A model generated the notes under the pieces. It searched no databases. It saw only the letters and a program-made list of their open reading frames with translations, and had not been told where the DNA came from. 64,000 bases of DNA from Rhizobium sp. NFR07 (GTDB lineage Bacteria > Pseudomonadota > Alphaproteobacteria > Rhizobiales > Rhizobiaceae). The stretch covers positions 62,001 through 126,000 of the forward strand of contig NZ_FOKM01000002.1 in NCBI RefSeq assembly GCF_900111905.1. The letters are read 5' to 3'. The translations under genes were made by a program, and so were the position numbers. How positions within the stretch are numbered: the first letter of the stretch is position 1; each line of letters starts with the position of its first letter. Shown here piece after piece: positions 48,947 through 58,600 of this stretch.

Positions 48947-49570
48947 TCAGCTATGGGCAAAAATGTCCGTTTCCTCCCAACCGAGCAGGTCGAGCTTTGC
49001 TCGTGTCGGCAGGAACTCAAAGCAGGCAGTGGCCAGCTCCGCCCGTCCATCCCGCATCAGGCGATAGGTGAGCTTGTCGCGTAGCGCATGCAGATGAAGC
49101 ACGTCGGATGCGGCATATTCGAGCTGGGCTTGCGACAGTGTCTCGGCGGCCCAGTCCGTCTGTTGCTGCGCCTTGGAAATGTCGACCTCGAGAAGTTCGC
49201 GCAGATTGTCCTTCAATCCGTGCCGGTCCGTATAGGTGCGCACCAGGCGCGAAGCGATCTTCGTGCAGAAGACAGGGGTCGTCGTCACGCCGAACGTATG
49301 GAACAGGACGGCAATGTCGAAGCGACCGTAATGGAAGATCTTCTGGCGGGTCGGGTCGGCCAGAAGCCGCACGAGGTTCGGCGCCTGGTTCTGGCCCGCG
49401 GCAATACGGATCACGTCCGCCGTGCCGTCTCCCGGCGAAAGCTGCACGACGCATAACCGGTCCCGGCGCGGGATCAGGCCGAGCGTTTCCGTGTCGATGG
49501 CGATGGCACCCAGATAGCGCGCCGCGTTCTCCGCCGGAATGTCGCCTTCATGATAGCGTATCTCAGCCAT
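48947..49570 (-). CDS. ribonuclease D-like DEDDy 3'-5' exonuclease
   Basis: 207-residue exonuclease. Acidic metal sites: AIDTETLGL (D-x-E), the second Asp in FHYGRFDIAVL, and YAASDVLHLHAL (Tyr-x3-Asp) near residue 150-160, making a DEDDy set. It lacks the HRDC domains of E. coli RNase D, as is usual for short rhizobial members. It probably trims tRNA or other RNA 3' ends. The start at 49570 (MAEIRYHEGD) is the family N-terminus. Confidence 0.9.
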   Translation of the reverse strand: MAEIRYHEGDIPAENAARYLGAIAIDTETLGLIPRRDRLCVVQLSPGDGTADVIRIAAGQNQAPNLVRLLADPTRQKIFHYGRFDIAVLFHTFGVTTTPVFCTKIASRLVRTYTDRHGLKDNLRELLEVDISKAQQQTDWAAETLSQAQLEYAASDVLHLHALRDKLTYRLMRDGRAELATACFEFLPTRAKLDLLGWEETDIFAHS

Positions 49571-49719
49571 GTCATTGTACCTGCATTGTATCGTTTAAAG
49601 GTGGCTATCATATCATCCGGGGCGAGGCGATACTTCGGCTGCTCGGTATAGGGGCAGTATCTAGATGAGCAAATGCTCAGCCTTGCGTCTAATGCATTGC
49701 TGCATTGCAGCGAACCCGC

Positions 49720-49749
49720 TTGGCGGCCGATAACGAGTCATCTTATAAG
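49720..49749 (+). promoter_or_regulatory. promoter of the small RNA at 49756
   Basis: TTGGCG (49720-49725) and TATAAG (49744-49749) with an 18-base spacer, placing the start about 6-8 bases downstream at the first hairpin. An inverted repeat AATGCA-N4-TGCATT lies just upstream at 49691-49706 and could be a regulator site. Confidence 0.6.
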
Positions 49750-49755
49750 TCACTC

Positions 49756-49880
49756 ATCGAACGACGCACTCCTCCTCCCAGTGTCGTTCGATAGCGGATC
49801 GACAACATCCTCCTCCTCCCAGTTGTCGATCAAGTTTAAAGCCTGGCGCATCCTCCTCCCGCGCCAGGCTTTTCGCTTTT
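49756..49880 (+). ncRNA. trans-acting sRNA with three anti-Shine-Dalgarno loops (alpha-r14/NfeR1-like)
   Basis: Three hairpins in a row. First: ATCGAACGA/TCGTTCGAT (49756-49764 with 49784-49792), with inner CACT/AGTG. Second: GATCGACAAC/GTTGTCGATC (49797-49806 with 49822-49831). Third: AAAGCCTGGCGC/GCGCCAGGCTTT (49838-49849 with 49861-49872) followed by TTTTCGCTTTTC, a terminator. Each loop holds CCTCCTCCC, complementary to ribosome-binding sites of target mRNAs. Three hairpins, about 125 nt, and this loop match the rhizobial alpha-r14 family (NfeR1 in S. meliloti), which represses transport mRNAs by base pairing. No open frame of note overlaps. Confidence 0.82.
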
Positions 49881-49986
49881 CTGGAGGTCTTTCCCAGCAT
49901 AACATGCCAATTCACGACGCAGTCACGTAAGTGTCATCTGCGATGGATAAGACAACCTCGTTCCGCCCTAGATCATGAGGTTTTCC

Positions 49987-51741
49987 ATGCGCAAGTTTGT
50001 TGCTGCCCTGGTCGTTTCGACCGCTCTGGCAGGCGCCGCCCAGGCCGCCACCGTCTATCCTCTCGACCGCGCCACCATCCTTGCCGGCTCGCCCTTCGAT
50101 TTCAAGGTCGAGTTCAAGTCCGTTGTGAAGCCGGAAGACGTGAAGATCACCGTCAATGGCCAGGATTACAAGGCAACGCTCGGCAAGGAAGTCGAGTTCG
50201 TCGCCGAAGAAAAGTCCAAGGACAAGGTTCTCGGCTCCGCCGTCATCCTGCGCGGCCTGACGATCGCCAATGCCGGCGACTACAAGATCGAAGTCACTGC
50301 CGGTTCTGAAACCAAGAGCGTGACCTGGAATGTCTACGGCACCGACGCCCAGCCGAAGGCGAAGAACGTCATCTTCCTTATTGCCGACGGCCTGTCCGTT
50401 GCTCACCGTACCGCAGCCCGCATCATGTCCAAGGGCATGACCGAGGGCAAGGCTGACGGCCGCCTCAACATGGACGATATCCCGCCGGCAGCCTTCGTCG
50501 GTACCTCCGCGACAGACGCTGTTGCGACCGATAGCGCCAACACCATGTCGGCCTACATGACCGGCCACAAGACCGCCGTGAACGCCATCGGCGTTTATGC
50601 CGACCGCACGCCGGATTCGTTCGACGATCCGAAGGTCGAAACCCTTGCCGAAGCGCTCCGCCGTCAGACGAAGAAGTCGATCGGCATCATCTCGACCGCC
50701 GAACTGCAGGACGCGACGCCTGCTGCCGTCGTGGCCCACACCCGCAAGCGCGGCGACAAGGCCGAGATTAACGGCATGCTGTTCGACGTGAAGCCCGATG
50801 TCGTCCTCGGCGGTGGCTCGGCCTACTTCCTGCCGCAGTCGACACCCGGCTCCAAGCGCAAGGACGACAAGGACTACGTCAAGATGTTCCAGGACGCCGG
50901 CTACACGCTGGCGACCAGCAAGTCGGAACTCCAGACGGCTGCCGGCACGAATACCGGCAAGATCCTCGGCCTGTTCCACACCGGCAACATGGACACGACG
51001 CTCGACCGCGAGTTCCTGAAGAAGGGCACGACGGGCAAGTTCCCCGATCAGCCGGGCCTCGTCGAAATGACCAAGGTTGCGCTCGACACCCTGTCGAAGA
51101 ACCCGGACGGCTTCTTCCTCATGGTAGAAGCCGCAAACGTCGACAAGATGTCCCACCCGCTCGACTGGGACCGCGCCGTTGTCGACACGATCGAGTTCGA
51201 CAAGGCGATCGGCGCTGCTCGCGAATTCGCCGCCAAGAACCCCGACACGCTGATCGTCGTCACCGGCGATCACACGCACGGCGTCTCCATCATCGGCACC
51301 GTCGATGACGAGAAGGAAGGCACCGACATGCGCGAGAAGGTCGGCACCTATGCGGAAGCCGGCTTCCCGAACTACGAAGATGCCAATGGCGACGGCTATC
51401 CGGACAAGGTCGACGTATCCCGCCGCCTGTTCCTCAATGCCAATAACGGCCCTGATCATTACGAGACCTTCCGTCCTAAGCTCGATGGTCCCTTCGTTCC
51501 GGCAATCCAGAACGAGAAGAAGGAATACGTCGCCAACGAACAGTACAAGGATGTTCCCGGCGCGGTCCTCGTCACCGGCATCATCCCGAAGAGCGCCGAC
51601 AGCGGCGTCCACGCGGTCGACGATATCGTTCTCCAGGCTGCAGGCCCGGGTGCCGAAGGCTTCCGCGGCTACATGGAACAGAGCGACGTCTACAAGGCGC
51701 TTGCCGAAGCCTTCGCGCTCGGTGCCAAGCAGACGAACTAA
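49987..51741 (+). CDS. alkaline phosphatase
   Basis: 584-residue secreted metalloenzyme. Signal peptide MRKFVAALVVSTALAGAAQA (1-20), then an extra N-terminal domain of about 100 residues, then the alkaline phosphatase fold. Metal and catalytic sites: FLIADG (Asp134), the nucleophile Ser183 in ATDSANTMSAYMTGHKT, the LMVEAANVDKMSHPLDWDRA region (Glu, Asp, His) and VTGDHTHG (Asp, His, His). ATG 49987 with GAGG 7-10 bases upstream was preferred to ATG 49975, which has no ribosome site. No clear Pho box was seen in the gap between the sRNA and the gene. Confidence 0.92.
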   Translation: MRKFVAALVVSTALAGAAQAATVYPLDRATILAGSPFDFKVEFKSVVKPEDVKITVNGQDYKATLGKEVEFVAEEKSKDKVLGSAVILRGLTIANAGDYKIEVTAGSETKSVTWNVYGTDAQPKAKNVIFLIADGLSVAHRTAARIMSKGMTEGKADGRLNMDDIPPAAFVGTSATDAVATDSANTMSAYMTGHKTAVNAIGVYADRTPDSFDDPKVETLAEALRRQTKKSIGIISTAELQDATPAAVVAHTRKRGDKAEINGMLFDVKPDVVLGGGSAYFLPQSTPGSKRKDDKDYVKMFQDAGYTLATSKSELQTAAGTNTGKILGLFHTGNMDTTLDREFLKKGTTGKFPDQPGLVEMTKVALDTLSKNPDGFFLMVEAANVDKMSHPLDWDRAVVDTIEFDKAIGAAREFAAKNPDTLIVVTGDHTHGVSIIGTVDDEKEGTDMREKVGTYAEAGFPNYEDANGDGYPDKVDVSRRLFLNANNGPDHYETFRPKLDGPFVPAIQNEKKEYVANEQYKDVPGAVLVTGIIPKSADSGVHAVDDIVLQAAGPGAEGFRGYMEQSDVYKALAEAFALGAKQTN

Positions 51742-51751
51742 ACAGCAGATC

Positions 51752-51792
51752 CGGATGGGTGGGCGGATGAGCCCGCCCATCCGTGCCTTTTT
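51752..51792 (+). terminator. alkaline phosphatase terminator
   Basis: Stem of about 13 bp with one G-T pair, CGGATGGGTGGGC / GCCCGCCCATCCG (51752-51764 with 51771-51783), 6-base loop, then TGCCTTTTTG. It is 10 bases after the stop. Confidence 0.85.
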
Positions 51793-51857
51793 GAAGACTT
51801 GAGTTGTCGCCTCTCCTGCGGGAGGATGGCAGGATACTTCCAGCAAGGAGAATGGTG

Positions 51858-52334
51858 ATGGAAAAGCCCCGCGAGGTGCCGTTCAATCGCCGCCAGATGC
51901 TCAGCCTGTCGCTGGGTCTCATGGCCGGTCTGCCCCTGCTTTCCGTGGCGGGACGCGCGCGTGCCGAAAGCGACATCACCTTCGACGAGCTCTACGGCAA
52001 GGTCAGCGTTCTCGGGCTCGAATTCTCCGACAAGGTCAAGCAGCTCAACGGCAAGGATATCGCCATGAAGGGCTTCATGGCGCCGCCGCTGAAGGCTGAG
52101 GCTGCATTCTTCGTTTTGACCGAAATCCCCATGTCGATCTGCCCCTTCTGTTCCACGGATGCAGACTGGCCGGACAATATCGTCGTCGTCTATCTCTCTA
52201 AAAAGCAGACCTTCACTCAGCCCAGCCAGACGATCGAAGTGCGCGGCAAGCTGGAAATGGGCTCCTGGACCGATCCCGATACCGGTTTCGTCAGCCTGCT
52301 GCGCATCCGCCAGGCCGAATACGCGACGGTCTGA
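51858..52334 (+). CDS. exported protein of the MacB-like ABC module (DUF3299-like)
   Basis: 158 residues with a twin-arginine-like signal (FNRRQMLSLSLGLMAG, cut near RARAES at about 35). The mature part has the GKDIAMKGFMAPPL strand region and a CPFC motif in SICPFCSTDADWP, which may bind metal or be redox-active. ATG 51858 with AAGGAG 8 bases upstream was chosen over ATG 51852, which is too close to the ribosome site. It is 4 bases before the ATPase start. By context it is a periplasmic helper of the ABC pair; relatives occur in zinc-regulated loci of Pseudomonas and Vibrio. Confidence 0.75.
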   Translation: MEKPREVPFNRRQMLSLSLGLMAGLPLLSVAGRARAESDITFDELYGKVSVLGLEFSDKVKQLNGKDIAMKGFMAPPLKAEAAFFVLTEIPMSICPFCSTDADWPDNIVVVYLSKKQTFTQPSQTIEVRGKLEMGSWTDPDTGFVSLLRIRQAEYATV

Positions 52335-52338
52335 CAGC

Positions 52339-53028
52339 ATGCTGCCGCTGAACATCGAAAACCTAGCCGTGTCCTTTGCCGGCCTCGCGGCGCCGGTCCT
52401 CGCCATCGATAGTCTCGAGATCAGTGCAGGCAGCCATGTCGCGCTGACGGGTGGCTCCGGCTCGGGCAAGAGTACATTTCTCAACATCATCTCCGGCCTG
52501 GAGCGCATCCGCACTGGCCGCGTGCTATGGGGCCTGCAGGATCTGGCCCAGTTCTCCGAAGGTCGTCGTGACCGCTGGCGCGCCGCCAATATCGGTCTCG
52601 TCATGCAGGATTTTCATCTGTTTCCCGGCCTGTCGGCGCTCGATAATATCCTTCTGCCTGCCCGGCTCTCGCGTGTTGCAAATGCTGACCTCGTCAAGCG
52701 CGCCCATACTCTACTCGAGACCGTTGGCCTCAAGCGCCCAGAGCAGCATGTCGAGACCATGTCGCGCGGCGAGATGCAGCGCGTAGCGATTGCCCGTGCC
52801 CTGTTGCGCAGTCCCAGTGTCATCATCGCCGACGAACCGACTGCTAGCCTTGATCTCGAAAGTGGGGATGCGGTCGGCGACCTTCTGCTCTCGGTCGCGG
52901 CCGATGCCGGCTCGACCTTGATCCTCGCCACGCACGACCAGCGCCTCGTGGAACGGCTCGACCGCCGCCTGACGCTGAAGGCAGGCCGCATTGCGGCCGA
53001 TACGGATGCAAGGGAGATAGCGGCATGA
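52339..53028 (+). CDS. ABC transporter ATP-binding protein (LolD/MacB type)
   Basis: 229-residue ATPase: Walker A TGGSGSGKSTFLN (about 37-49), Q loop VMQDFHLFPGLSA, signature MSRGEMQRVAIARALL (MSRGE rather than LSGGQ), Walker B VIIADEPTASLD, switch His in ATHDQR. It belongs to the LolD/FtsE/MacB clade that works with FtsX-like permeases. The frame begins at 52339 (MLPLNIENLAV). Its stop overlaps the permease start by 4 bases. Confidence 0.9.
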   Translation: MLPLNIENLAVSFAGLAAPVLAIDSLEISAGSHVALTGGSGSGKSTFLNIISGLERIRTGRVLWGLQDLAQFSEGRRDRWRAANIGLVMQDFHLFPGLSALDNILLPARLSRVANADLVKRAHTLLETVGLKRPEQHVETMSRGEMQRVAIARALLRSPSVIIADEPTASLDLESGDAVGDLLLSVAADAGSTLILATHDQRLVERLDRRLTLKAGRIAADTDAREIAA

Positions 53029-54407
53029 TCGGCTTCATCCTCGCCGATCTCCGCCGGCTCTGGCTCGGCGGTGCCGTCGTCGTGCTTCTGGTGGCGCTGG
53101 CGACCGCGCTTGGCGTCGCCGTCACCCTGCAAGAGCGCGCACTTCGCCTCGGCAGCGCGCGGGCAGCGGACAAGTTCGACGTCGTGGTCGGCGCCGCCGG
53201 CAGCGAGACGCAACTTGTCCTCTCATCCGTCTTCCTCCAGGCCGCGCCTCTGCCATTGGTCGATGGTCATGTGCTGGCGAAGCTCGCAGCCGATCCACGC
53301 GTCGCCTGGGCCGCTCCCGTCGGCTTCGGCGACAGCTTTTCCGGCTATCCGATCGTCGGCACCACGACGAGTCTCATCGACAGCACGACCTCGGGCTTTA
53401 TCGAAGGCAAGATGTTTGCGCTGGAAGGCGAAGCGGTTCTCGGCGCGGCCGTCAGGCTGCCTCTCGGCGCCGACATAAAGCCTATGCATGGCACTGCCGA
53501 GACCGGCGGACATACCCATGCGGATTCTGCCTACAAGGTCGTCGGCCGGCTGAAGCCCACCGGCACACCCTGGGATCGTGCCATCCTGGTGCCGATCCAG
53601 GCCGTCTGGCATGTCCACGGCCTTGGCCACGGACATGTCGAAGACGGGCATGATGCGGAGGAACACGGAAAAGACGATCACGCCCATGAAGAGGGCGGGC
53701 AGCACGTCGAAGGCGAGCCGGATCATCCGGAAACAGTCGCCGTTGCCGAGCAAAGCCAGGGTCAGCGGCATGCCTTCGCGCTCGGCACCGCCTCCGCATC
53801 CCATGTCGAGGAAGAACATCACGGCAGCATCGATCCGGATGCACCTGTCGTCGAAAGCTTCGGCGAGCACACGCCGGGCCTGCCGGCGATCCTGGTGAAA
53901 CCGAAGACGATCGCCGACGCCTATCGCCTGCGCCAGGAATATCGAACCGGCAGCACGCTGGCCGTCTTTCCGGGCGAGGTGCTGACCGGCCTCTACGCCA
54001 CGCTCGGCGACGCTAAGATGGTCTTGAGCGCCGTCGCTGCCGGCTCGCAGGGGCTGGTGGCGGCGGCACTGGTTCTGGTTACGGTCATCCATGTGGGACA
54101 GCGGCGCCGCCAGATCGGCGCCCTGCGTGCTTTCGGTGCACCGCGGGGATCGGTCTTCCTGATCGTCTGGCTTGAGCTGTTCCTGCTGGTCGCGTTCGGT
54201 GTCGGCATCGGCTTCCTGCTCGGCCTCGGTGCCGCCCATGTCGGCGCGCAGCTATTTACCGAAAAGAGCGGGGTCATCCTGCCGGTCGGGTTCACCCGAG
54301 AGGATCTGCGCCTCGCTTTGGTCCTGCTGGGCTTTGCCGCCGTGCTCGCCGCCGTACCGGCTCTTCTCGCCTACAGGCAGTCTCCGGCCCAGGCACTCAG
54401 GGCCTGA
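53025..54407 (+). CDS. FtsX-like ABC permease with a histidine-rich periplasmic loop
   Basis: 460-residue membrane protein with four helices: one at about 13-33, a large periplasmic domain, then three C-terminal helices typical of FtsX/MacB (VLSAVAAGSQGLVAAALVLV, then IVWLELFLLVAFGVGIGFLL, then the final LALVLLGFAAVLAAVPALLA). The loop at about residues 194-235 is rich in His, Asp and Glu (HVHGLGHGHVED, GKDDHAHEEGGQH), with further HTH and EEHHG motifs. Such a loop usually binds zinc or another divalent metal. With the exported protein and ATPase this makes a three-gene module that looks like the zinc-regulated MacB-type systems. Direction of transport is unknown. Confidence 0.85.
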   Translation: MIGFILADLRRLWLGGAVVVLLVALATALGVAVTLQERALRLGSARAADKFDVVVGAAGSETQLVLSSVFLQAAPLPLVDGHVLAKLAADPRVAWAAPVGFGDSFSGYPIVGTTTSLIDSTTSGFIEGKMFALEGEAVLGAAVRLPLGADIKPMHGTAETGGHTHADSAYKVVGRLKPTGTPWDRAILVPIQAVWHVHGLGHGHVEDGHDAEEHGKDDHAHEEGGQHVEGEPDHPETVAVAEQSQGQRHAFALGTASASHVEEEHHGSIDPDAPVVESFGEHTPGLPAILVKPKTIADAYRLRQEYRTGSTLAVFPGEVLTGLYATLGDAKMVLSAVAAGSQGLVAAALVLVTVIHVGQRRRQIGALRAFGAPRGSVFLIVWLELFLLVAFGVGIGFLLGLGAAHVGAQLFTEKSGVILPVGFTREDLRLALVLLGFAAVLAAVPALLAYRQSPAQALRA

Positions 54408-54425
54408 GCCGGAAAATCTTGCAGG

Positions 54426-55421
54426 TTAAGCGCTGAGCTTGTGGATCGCGGAGATCACGTTGTCCTCGATCTCGATGCCGTTGGTAAGCGCCTGAGCGCG
54501 CAGGCTGCGGCCGCGGCGGCCGGGAAGGCGCACACCCTCCTGCTTCGCCATTTCGCCGGCAAGCCCTGCCATGCGCTCCGCCGTGCCGCCGCCATTGGCC
54601 GCATCGGGATCGATGAGGATGATCGAATGGCCGAGCTCCGGCGGCGGGCCGTCCGCGTCGAACAGCGAGCTTGCCTGATAGGAAAAATTGGCGCCTGCAA
54701 GGCCGGCGGACAGCACTTCCACCATCAGCGCCAGTGCAGCCCCCTTGGCGCCGCCGGAAGGCGCCATCGTGCCCTTCATCGCAGCGTGAGCATCGGTCGT
54801 CGGGTTGCCGTCCACGTCGAAGGCCCAGTCGTCGGGAATGCTGACACCCTTCTGCGTCGCCTCCATCACCTTGCCGCGCGCCACCTTGGAGAGCGCGAGG
54901 TCGATGACGAGAGGATCGGAACCGGCAACAGGCACGGCAAAGGCGATCGGGTTGGTGCCGTAGAGCGGCACCTTGCCGCCCCAGGGCGCCATCGCCGCCG
55001 GCGCATTGGCAAACATCATGGCCACGAGGCCGAGTTCGGCAAAGCGCTCGACGGTCAGCGCCATCACGCCCGCATGGTGGGACCGGCCGATAGCCGCAAA
55101 GGCGATGCCCTGCTCGCGGGTAACGGCGGGCAGTTCGGCGATCGCGAGATCCAGCGCGGGATAGGCAAAACCATGGGCGGCATCGATGGCGAGAACGGCG
55201 GGCTTCGGCCGGGAGAGCTGCGGTACGGCCGCGCCGTCCACCTTGCCGCTGCGCACCTGTTTCACATAGGCCGGCACGCGGCGCAGGCCGTGGCCGGACT
55301 GGCCGGCGGCCTCCGACTGGACGAGGGCGCGGGCGACGGAAAGTGCGGTCGAGGGCAGGACGCGATTGTCTTCGAAGACGCTGCGGACCAGCGTCTCGGC
55401 TTCGATGAGGCTCATATACAT
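54426..55421 (-). CDS. Ldh family NAD(P)-dependent oxidoreductase (malate/L-lactate dehydrogenase family)
   Basis: 331-residue dehydrogenase of the COG2055 family (YlbC/YiaK/malate dehydrogenase type), unrelated to the Rossmann LDH. Motifs include SGHGLRRVPAYVKQV (His-Gly-x-x-R), AIGRSHHAGVMAL (His pair), MFANAPAAMAPWGGK and GTNPIAFAVP. The product uses NAD(P)H with 2-oxo acids; the exact substrate is not determined. The start at 55421 is MYMSLIEAETL (ATG 55415 is possible). It is convergent with the histidine-rich permease gene, 18 bases apart. Confidence 0.87.
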   Translation of the reverse strand: MYMSLIEAETLVRSVFEDNRVLPSTALSVARALVQSEAAGQSGHGLRRVPAYVKQVRSGKVDGAAVPQLSRPKPAVLAIDAAHGFAYPALDLAIAELPAVTREQGIAFAAIGRSHHAGVMALTVERFAELGLVAMMFANAPAAMAPWGGKVPLYGTNPIAFAVPVAGSDPLVIDLALSKVARGKVMEATQKGVSIPDDWAFDVDGNPTTDAHAAMKGTMAPSGGAKGAALALMVEVLSAGLAGANFSYQASSLFDADGPPPELGHSIILIDPDAANGGGTAERMAGLAGEMAKQEGVRLPGRRGRSLRAQALTNGIEIEDNVISAIHKLSA

Positions 55422-55470
55422 GCGGGGAGTTTCCGGCTGGGTCAGGAGGAAGGGCGGTCCCGCAGTGTTA

Positions 55471-55540
55471 AAGCATTTCCAGCAGAAGTGGGAACCGGTT
55501 TTGCGTCCGGAATCGCGCTAAAACGAAAAATGGAGCGTTT
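55471..55540. repeat. Rhizobiales short intergenic repeat (GCATTTCCAGCA...TTGCGTCCGGAA type)
   Basis: Contains AGCATTTCCAGCAGAAGTG, GGAACCGGTTTTGCGTCCGG and AATCGCGCTAAAACG, a pattern I recognise as a widely dispersed short repeat in Rhizobium, Agrobacterium and Bradyrhizobium. It lies between the Ldh-type gene and the tonB terminator. The function of the repeat is unknown. Confidence 0.55.
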
Positions 55541-55571
55541 CGACGGGGAGGACACTCCGGTCTTTCAAAGG

Positions 55572-55601
55572 TGGCGCATCCGCTTTCGGGCCGATGCGCC
55601 A
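55572..55601 (-). terminator. terminator after tonB
   Basis: Stem TGGCGCATC / GATGCGCCA (55572-55580 with 55593-55601), 12-base loop, 10 bases beyond the tonB stop on the minus strand, then CCTTTGAAAG. Confidence 0.55.
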
Positions 55602-55611
55602 GACCAGGTTC

Positions 55612-56532
55612 TTACTCGCACTTCACCGGCTGGCTAAGGGAGCTTGCAACACCCGCAGGCGGCGCCGGGATCGGAGACGCGCGCTTGACGGCAGATGTGA
55701 CATAGCTGTCGATGGTGGGATCGCCTGAGGAGCGGGCGACCGACACGGCGCCGATATTGCCGCTGCCGTCGAAGCTGAACCGCACCGTCACGACACCTGT
55801 CGCATTGCCCGGGCAGCGCCGCGCATTGCGGGCGATTTTCGAGCGGACGCGGGTCATCCAGCGAGCGGGTGAGATATTGGCGGAGAAGGTCTGGCCGCTC
55901 GAACTCTGGCTCGCCGCATTGCGGTTGGACTGGGTCACCTGCGCCTTGGCCTGCGCTTGTTCCTGCTGCGCCTGCTGCTGCTTGCGACGCTCGACCTTTT
56001 TCACCGGCTCCTTCTTCGGCTCCGGCTTTTCGGCGACTTCAGGCGGCGGCGGTGGCCGCACGGTCGGCAGCGGCACTTCCACGTTTTCCAGCGCAGCCGT
56101 CATCTGCTGTTCGATCGGGTCCGGTTCCTCGATCGGCTCCGGCGGCGGTTCGGGTAGGGGCTCGGCAATTTCTGGTTCGGGCGGCGGCGGTGGCGGCTCT
56201 TCGGCCACTTCCGGCGGCGGCTCCACCGGTTCCGGCGTTGGTTCGGGCTGGGCCTCCTCCACCGGTTGCGTCTCTTCGCTCTCGACCTTTTCGACTTCCG
56301 TCATATCGGGAGCGACCTGGTCCGCCTCCGTGTTGACGGCTTCGGGCTCGGGCGCGAGCTCGATCATGATCGCTGCCGGCGGTGCACTGTCGGCGTCGAC
56401 GATCGGCTCTTCCTGCATCAGCAGTGCCGCGGCCGCGATATGGGCGCTCAGCACCAACACGCTGGCGCCGGTCCACAGCGAGAATTCACCAAACTTCCCG
56501 GCTTTGCTGCGATAGGGCGCGGCTGGGTTCAT
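55612..56532 (-). CDS. tonB: TonB energy transducer
   Basis: 306-residue periplasm-spanning protein that passes proton-motive energy from ExbB-ExbD to outer-membrane receptors. The N-terminal anchor helix is at about 18-38 (LWTGASVLVLSAHIAAAALL; the usual S-x3-H is SAH). A proline/glutamate-rich rod spans about 60-190 (PEPTPEPVEPPPEVAEEPPP, then KPEPKKEPVKKVERRK). The C-terminal TonB domain (about 215-306) has GVVTVRFSFDGSGNIGAVSV and DSYVTSAVKRASPIPAPPAG. It overlaps the exbD stop by 4 bases; last of exbB-exbD-tonB. Confidence 0.93.
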   Translation of the reverse strand: MNPAAPYRSKAGKFGEFSLWTGASVLVLSAHIAAAALLMQEEPIVDADSAPPAAIMIELAPEPEAVNTEADQVAPDMTEVEKVESEETQPVEEAQPEPTPEPVEPPPEVAEEPPPPPPEPEIAEPLPEPPPEPIEEPDPIEQQMTAALENVEVPLPTVRPPPPPEVAEKPEPKKEPVKKVERRKQQQAQQEQAQAKAQVTQSNRNAASQSSSGQTFSANISPARWMTRVRSKIARNARRCPGNATGVVTVRFSFDGSGNIGAVSVARSSGDPTIDSYVTSAVKRASPIPAPPAGVASSLSQPVKCE

Positions 56533-57032
56533 GGAGCCGCTCCGGGGGCAGGTTGCGCCGCCGGGGCAGGTGCCGCCGGCTGTCCTGCGGCTGGGGCAGG
56601 GGCAGCAGCGCCCGGCAGGGTCTCGAGCCCGACCAGCGCGATCTTCAGGTAACCGGCGTCGCGCAGCAGGTTCATCACTTCCATGAACTGGCCGTAGTCG
56701 ACGGCCTTGTCGGCGCGCAGGAAGATACGGGTATCCTTGTTGCCGCCGGTCAGCGTGGTCAGCCGTTCCGTCAGCTGCTCGCGCGCCACCTGGTCATTGC
56801 CGAGGTTGAGCGTCAGGTCTTCCTGAACCGTCAGGTAAAGCGGCTCGTCGGGACGTTCGGCAGGCTTGGCGCTGGAGGCCGGCAGGTCGACATTGACGTC
56901 CACCGTCGAAAGCGGCGCGGCGACCATGAAGATGATCAGGAGAACCAGCATGACGTCGATGAACGGCGTCACGTTGATCTCGTGGTTTTCGGGAAGTTCT
57001 TCGCCGTGATGTTCGCGAATACCGCCAGCCAT
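56529..57032 (-). CDS. exbD: biopolymer transport protein ExbD
   Basis: 167 residues. One N-terminal membrane helix (about 24-44) carries the proton-path Asp in INVTPFIDVMLVLLIIFMV, the ExbD signature. The periplasmic domain (VNVDLPASSAKP to ALVGLETLP) is of normal length. An extra Ala/Pro-rich tail of about 25 residues (PGAAAPAPAAGQPAAPAP) extends the C-terminus beyond the usual 140 or so. It starts at 57032, 3 bases after the exbB stop. Confidence 0.93.
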   Translation of the reverse strand: MAGGIREHHGEELPENHEINVTPFIDVMLVLLIIFMVAAPLSTVDVNVDLPASSAKPAERPDEPLYLTVQEDLTLNLGNDQVAREQLTERLTTLTGGNKDTRIFLRADKAVDYGQFMEVMNLLRDAGYLKIALVGLETLPGAAAPAPAAGQPAAPAPAAQPAPGAAP

Positions 57033-57035
57033 GAC

Positions 57036-58346
<1,311 letters not shown>

Positions 58347-58433
58347 GGCAGACGATACTCCGACTATTTGCCGAAAGGCACTTTTTGACCAGCTCGGCAC
58401 GCTATTGATCAGTCGTGGGCCGGTCTTGTGCCG

Positions 58434-58450
58434 GCAGCAAACTTTGCTGC
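58434..58450. promoter_or_regulatory. palindrome GCAGCAAA-C-TTTGCTGC upstream of exbB
   Basis: 17-base perfect inverted repeat 88-104 bases upstream of the exbB start, in an A/T-richer 254-base gap that also holds the exbB promoter. It could be an operator for an iron regulator or a hairpin in the leader. It does not match the Irr or RirA consensus that I know. Nothing else supported lies between exbB and the kduD-like gene. Confidence 0.4.
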
Positions 58451-58600
58451 TATGCGATAATAAACATGAGTTGAAATGGCAACTAATAAATCTTGAGTAT
58501 CAGAGTCAAAATCGTAGCAAGTTTTCACGTTTTCGCCAGTGGCCGCGATATCGGCGAGATTTCCATTTGCAGGCTGGCGTTCTGATGACGGGAGGCGCGC

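Noticed and set aside
49838..49872. Third hairpin read only as a terminator of an upstream protein gene
   Set aside because: No gene on the plus strand precedes it; its loop shares CCTCCTCCC with the other two stems, so it belongs to the sRNA.
49921..49986. Pho box before alkaline phosphatase
   Set aside because: A single TGTCAT half-site is seen; no second copy at 11 bp.
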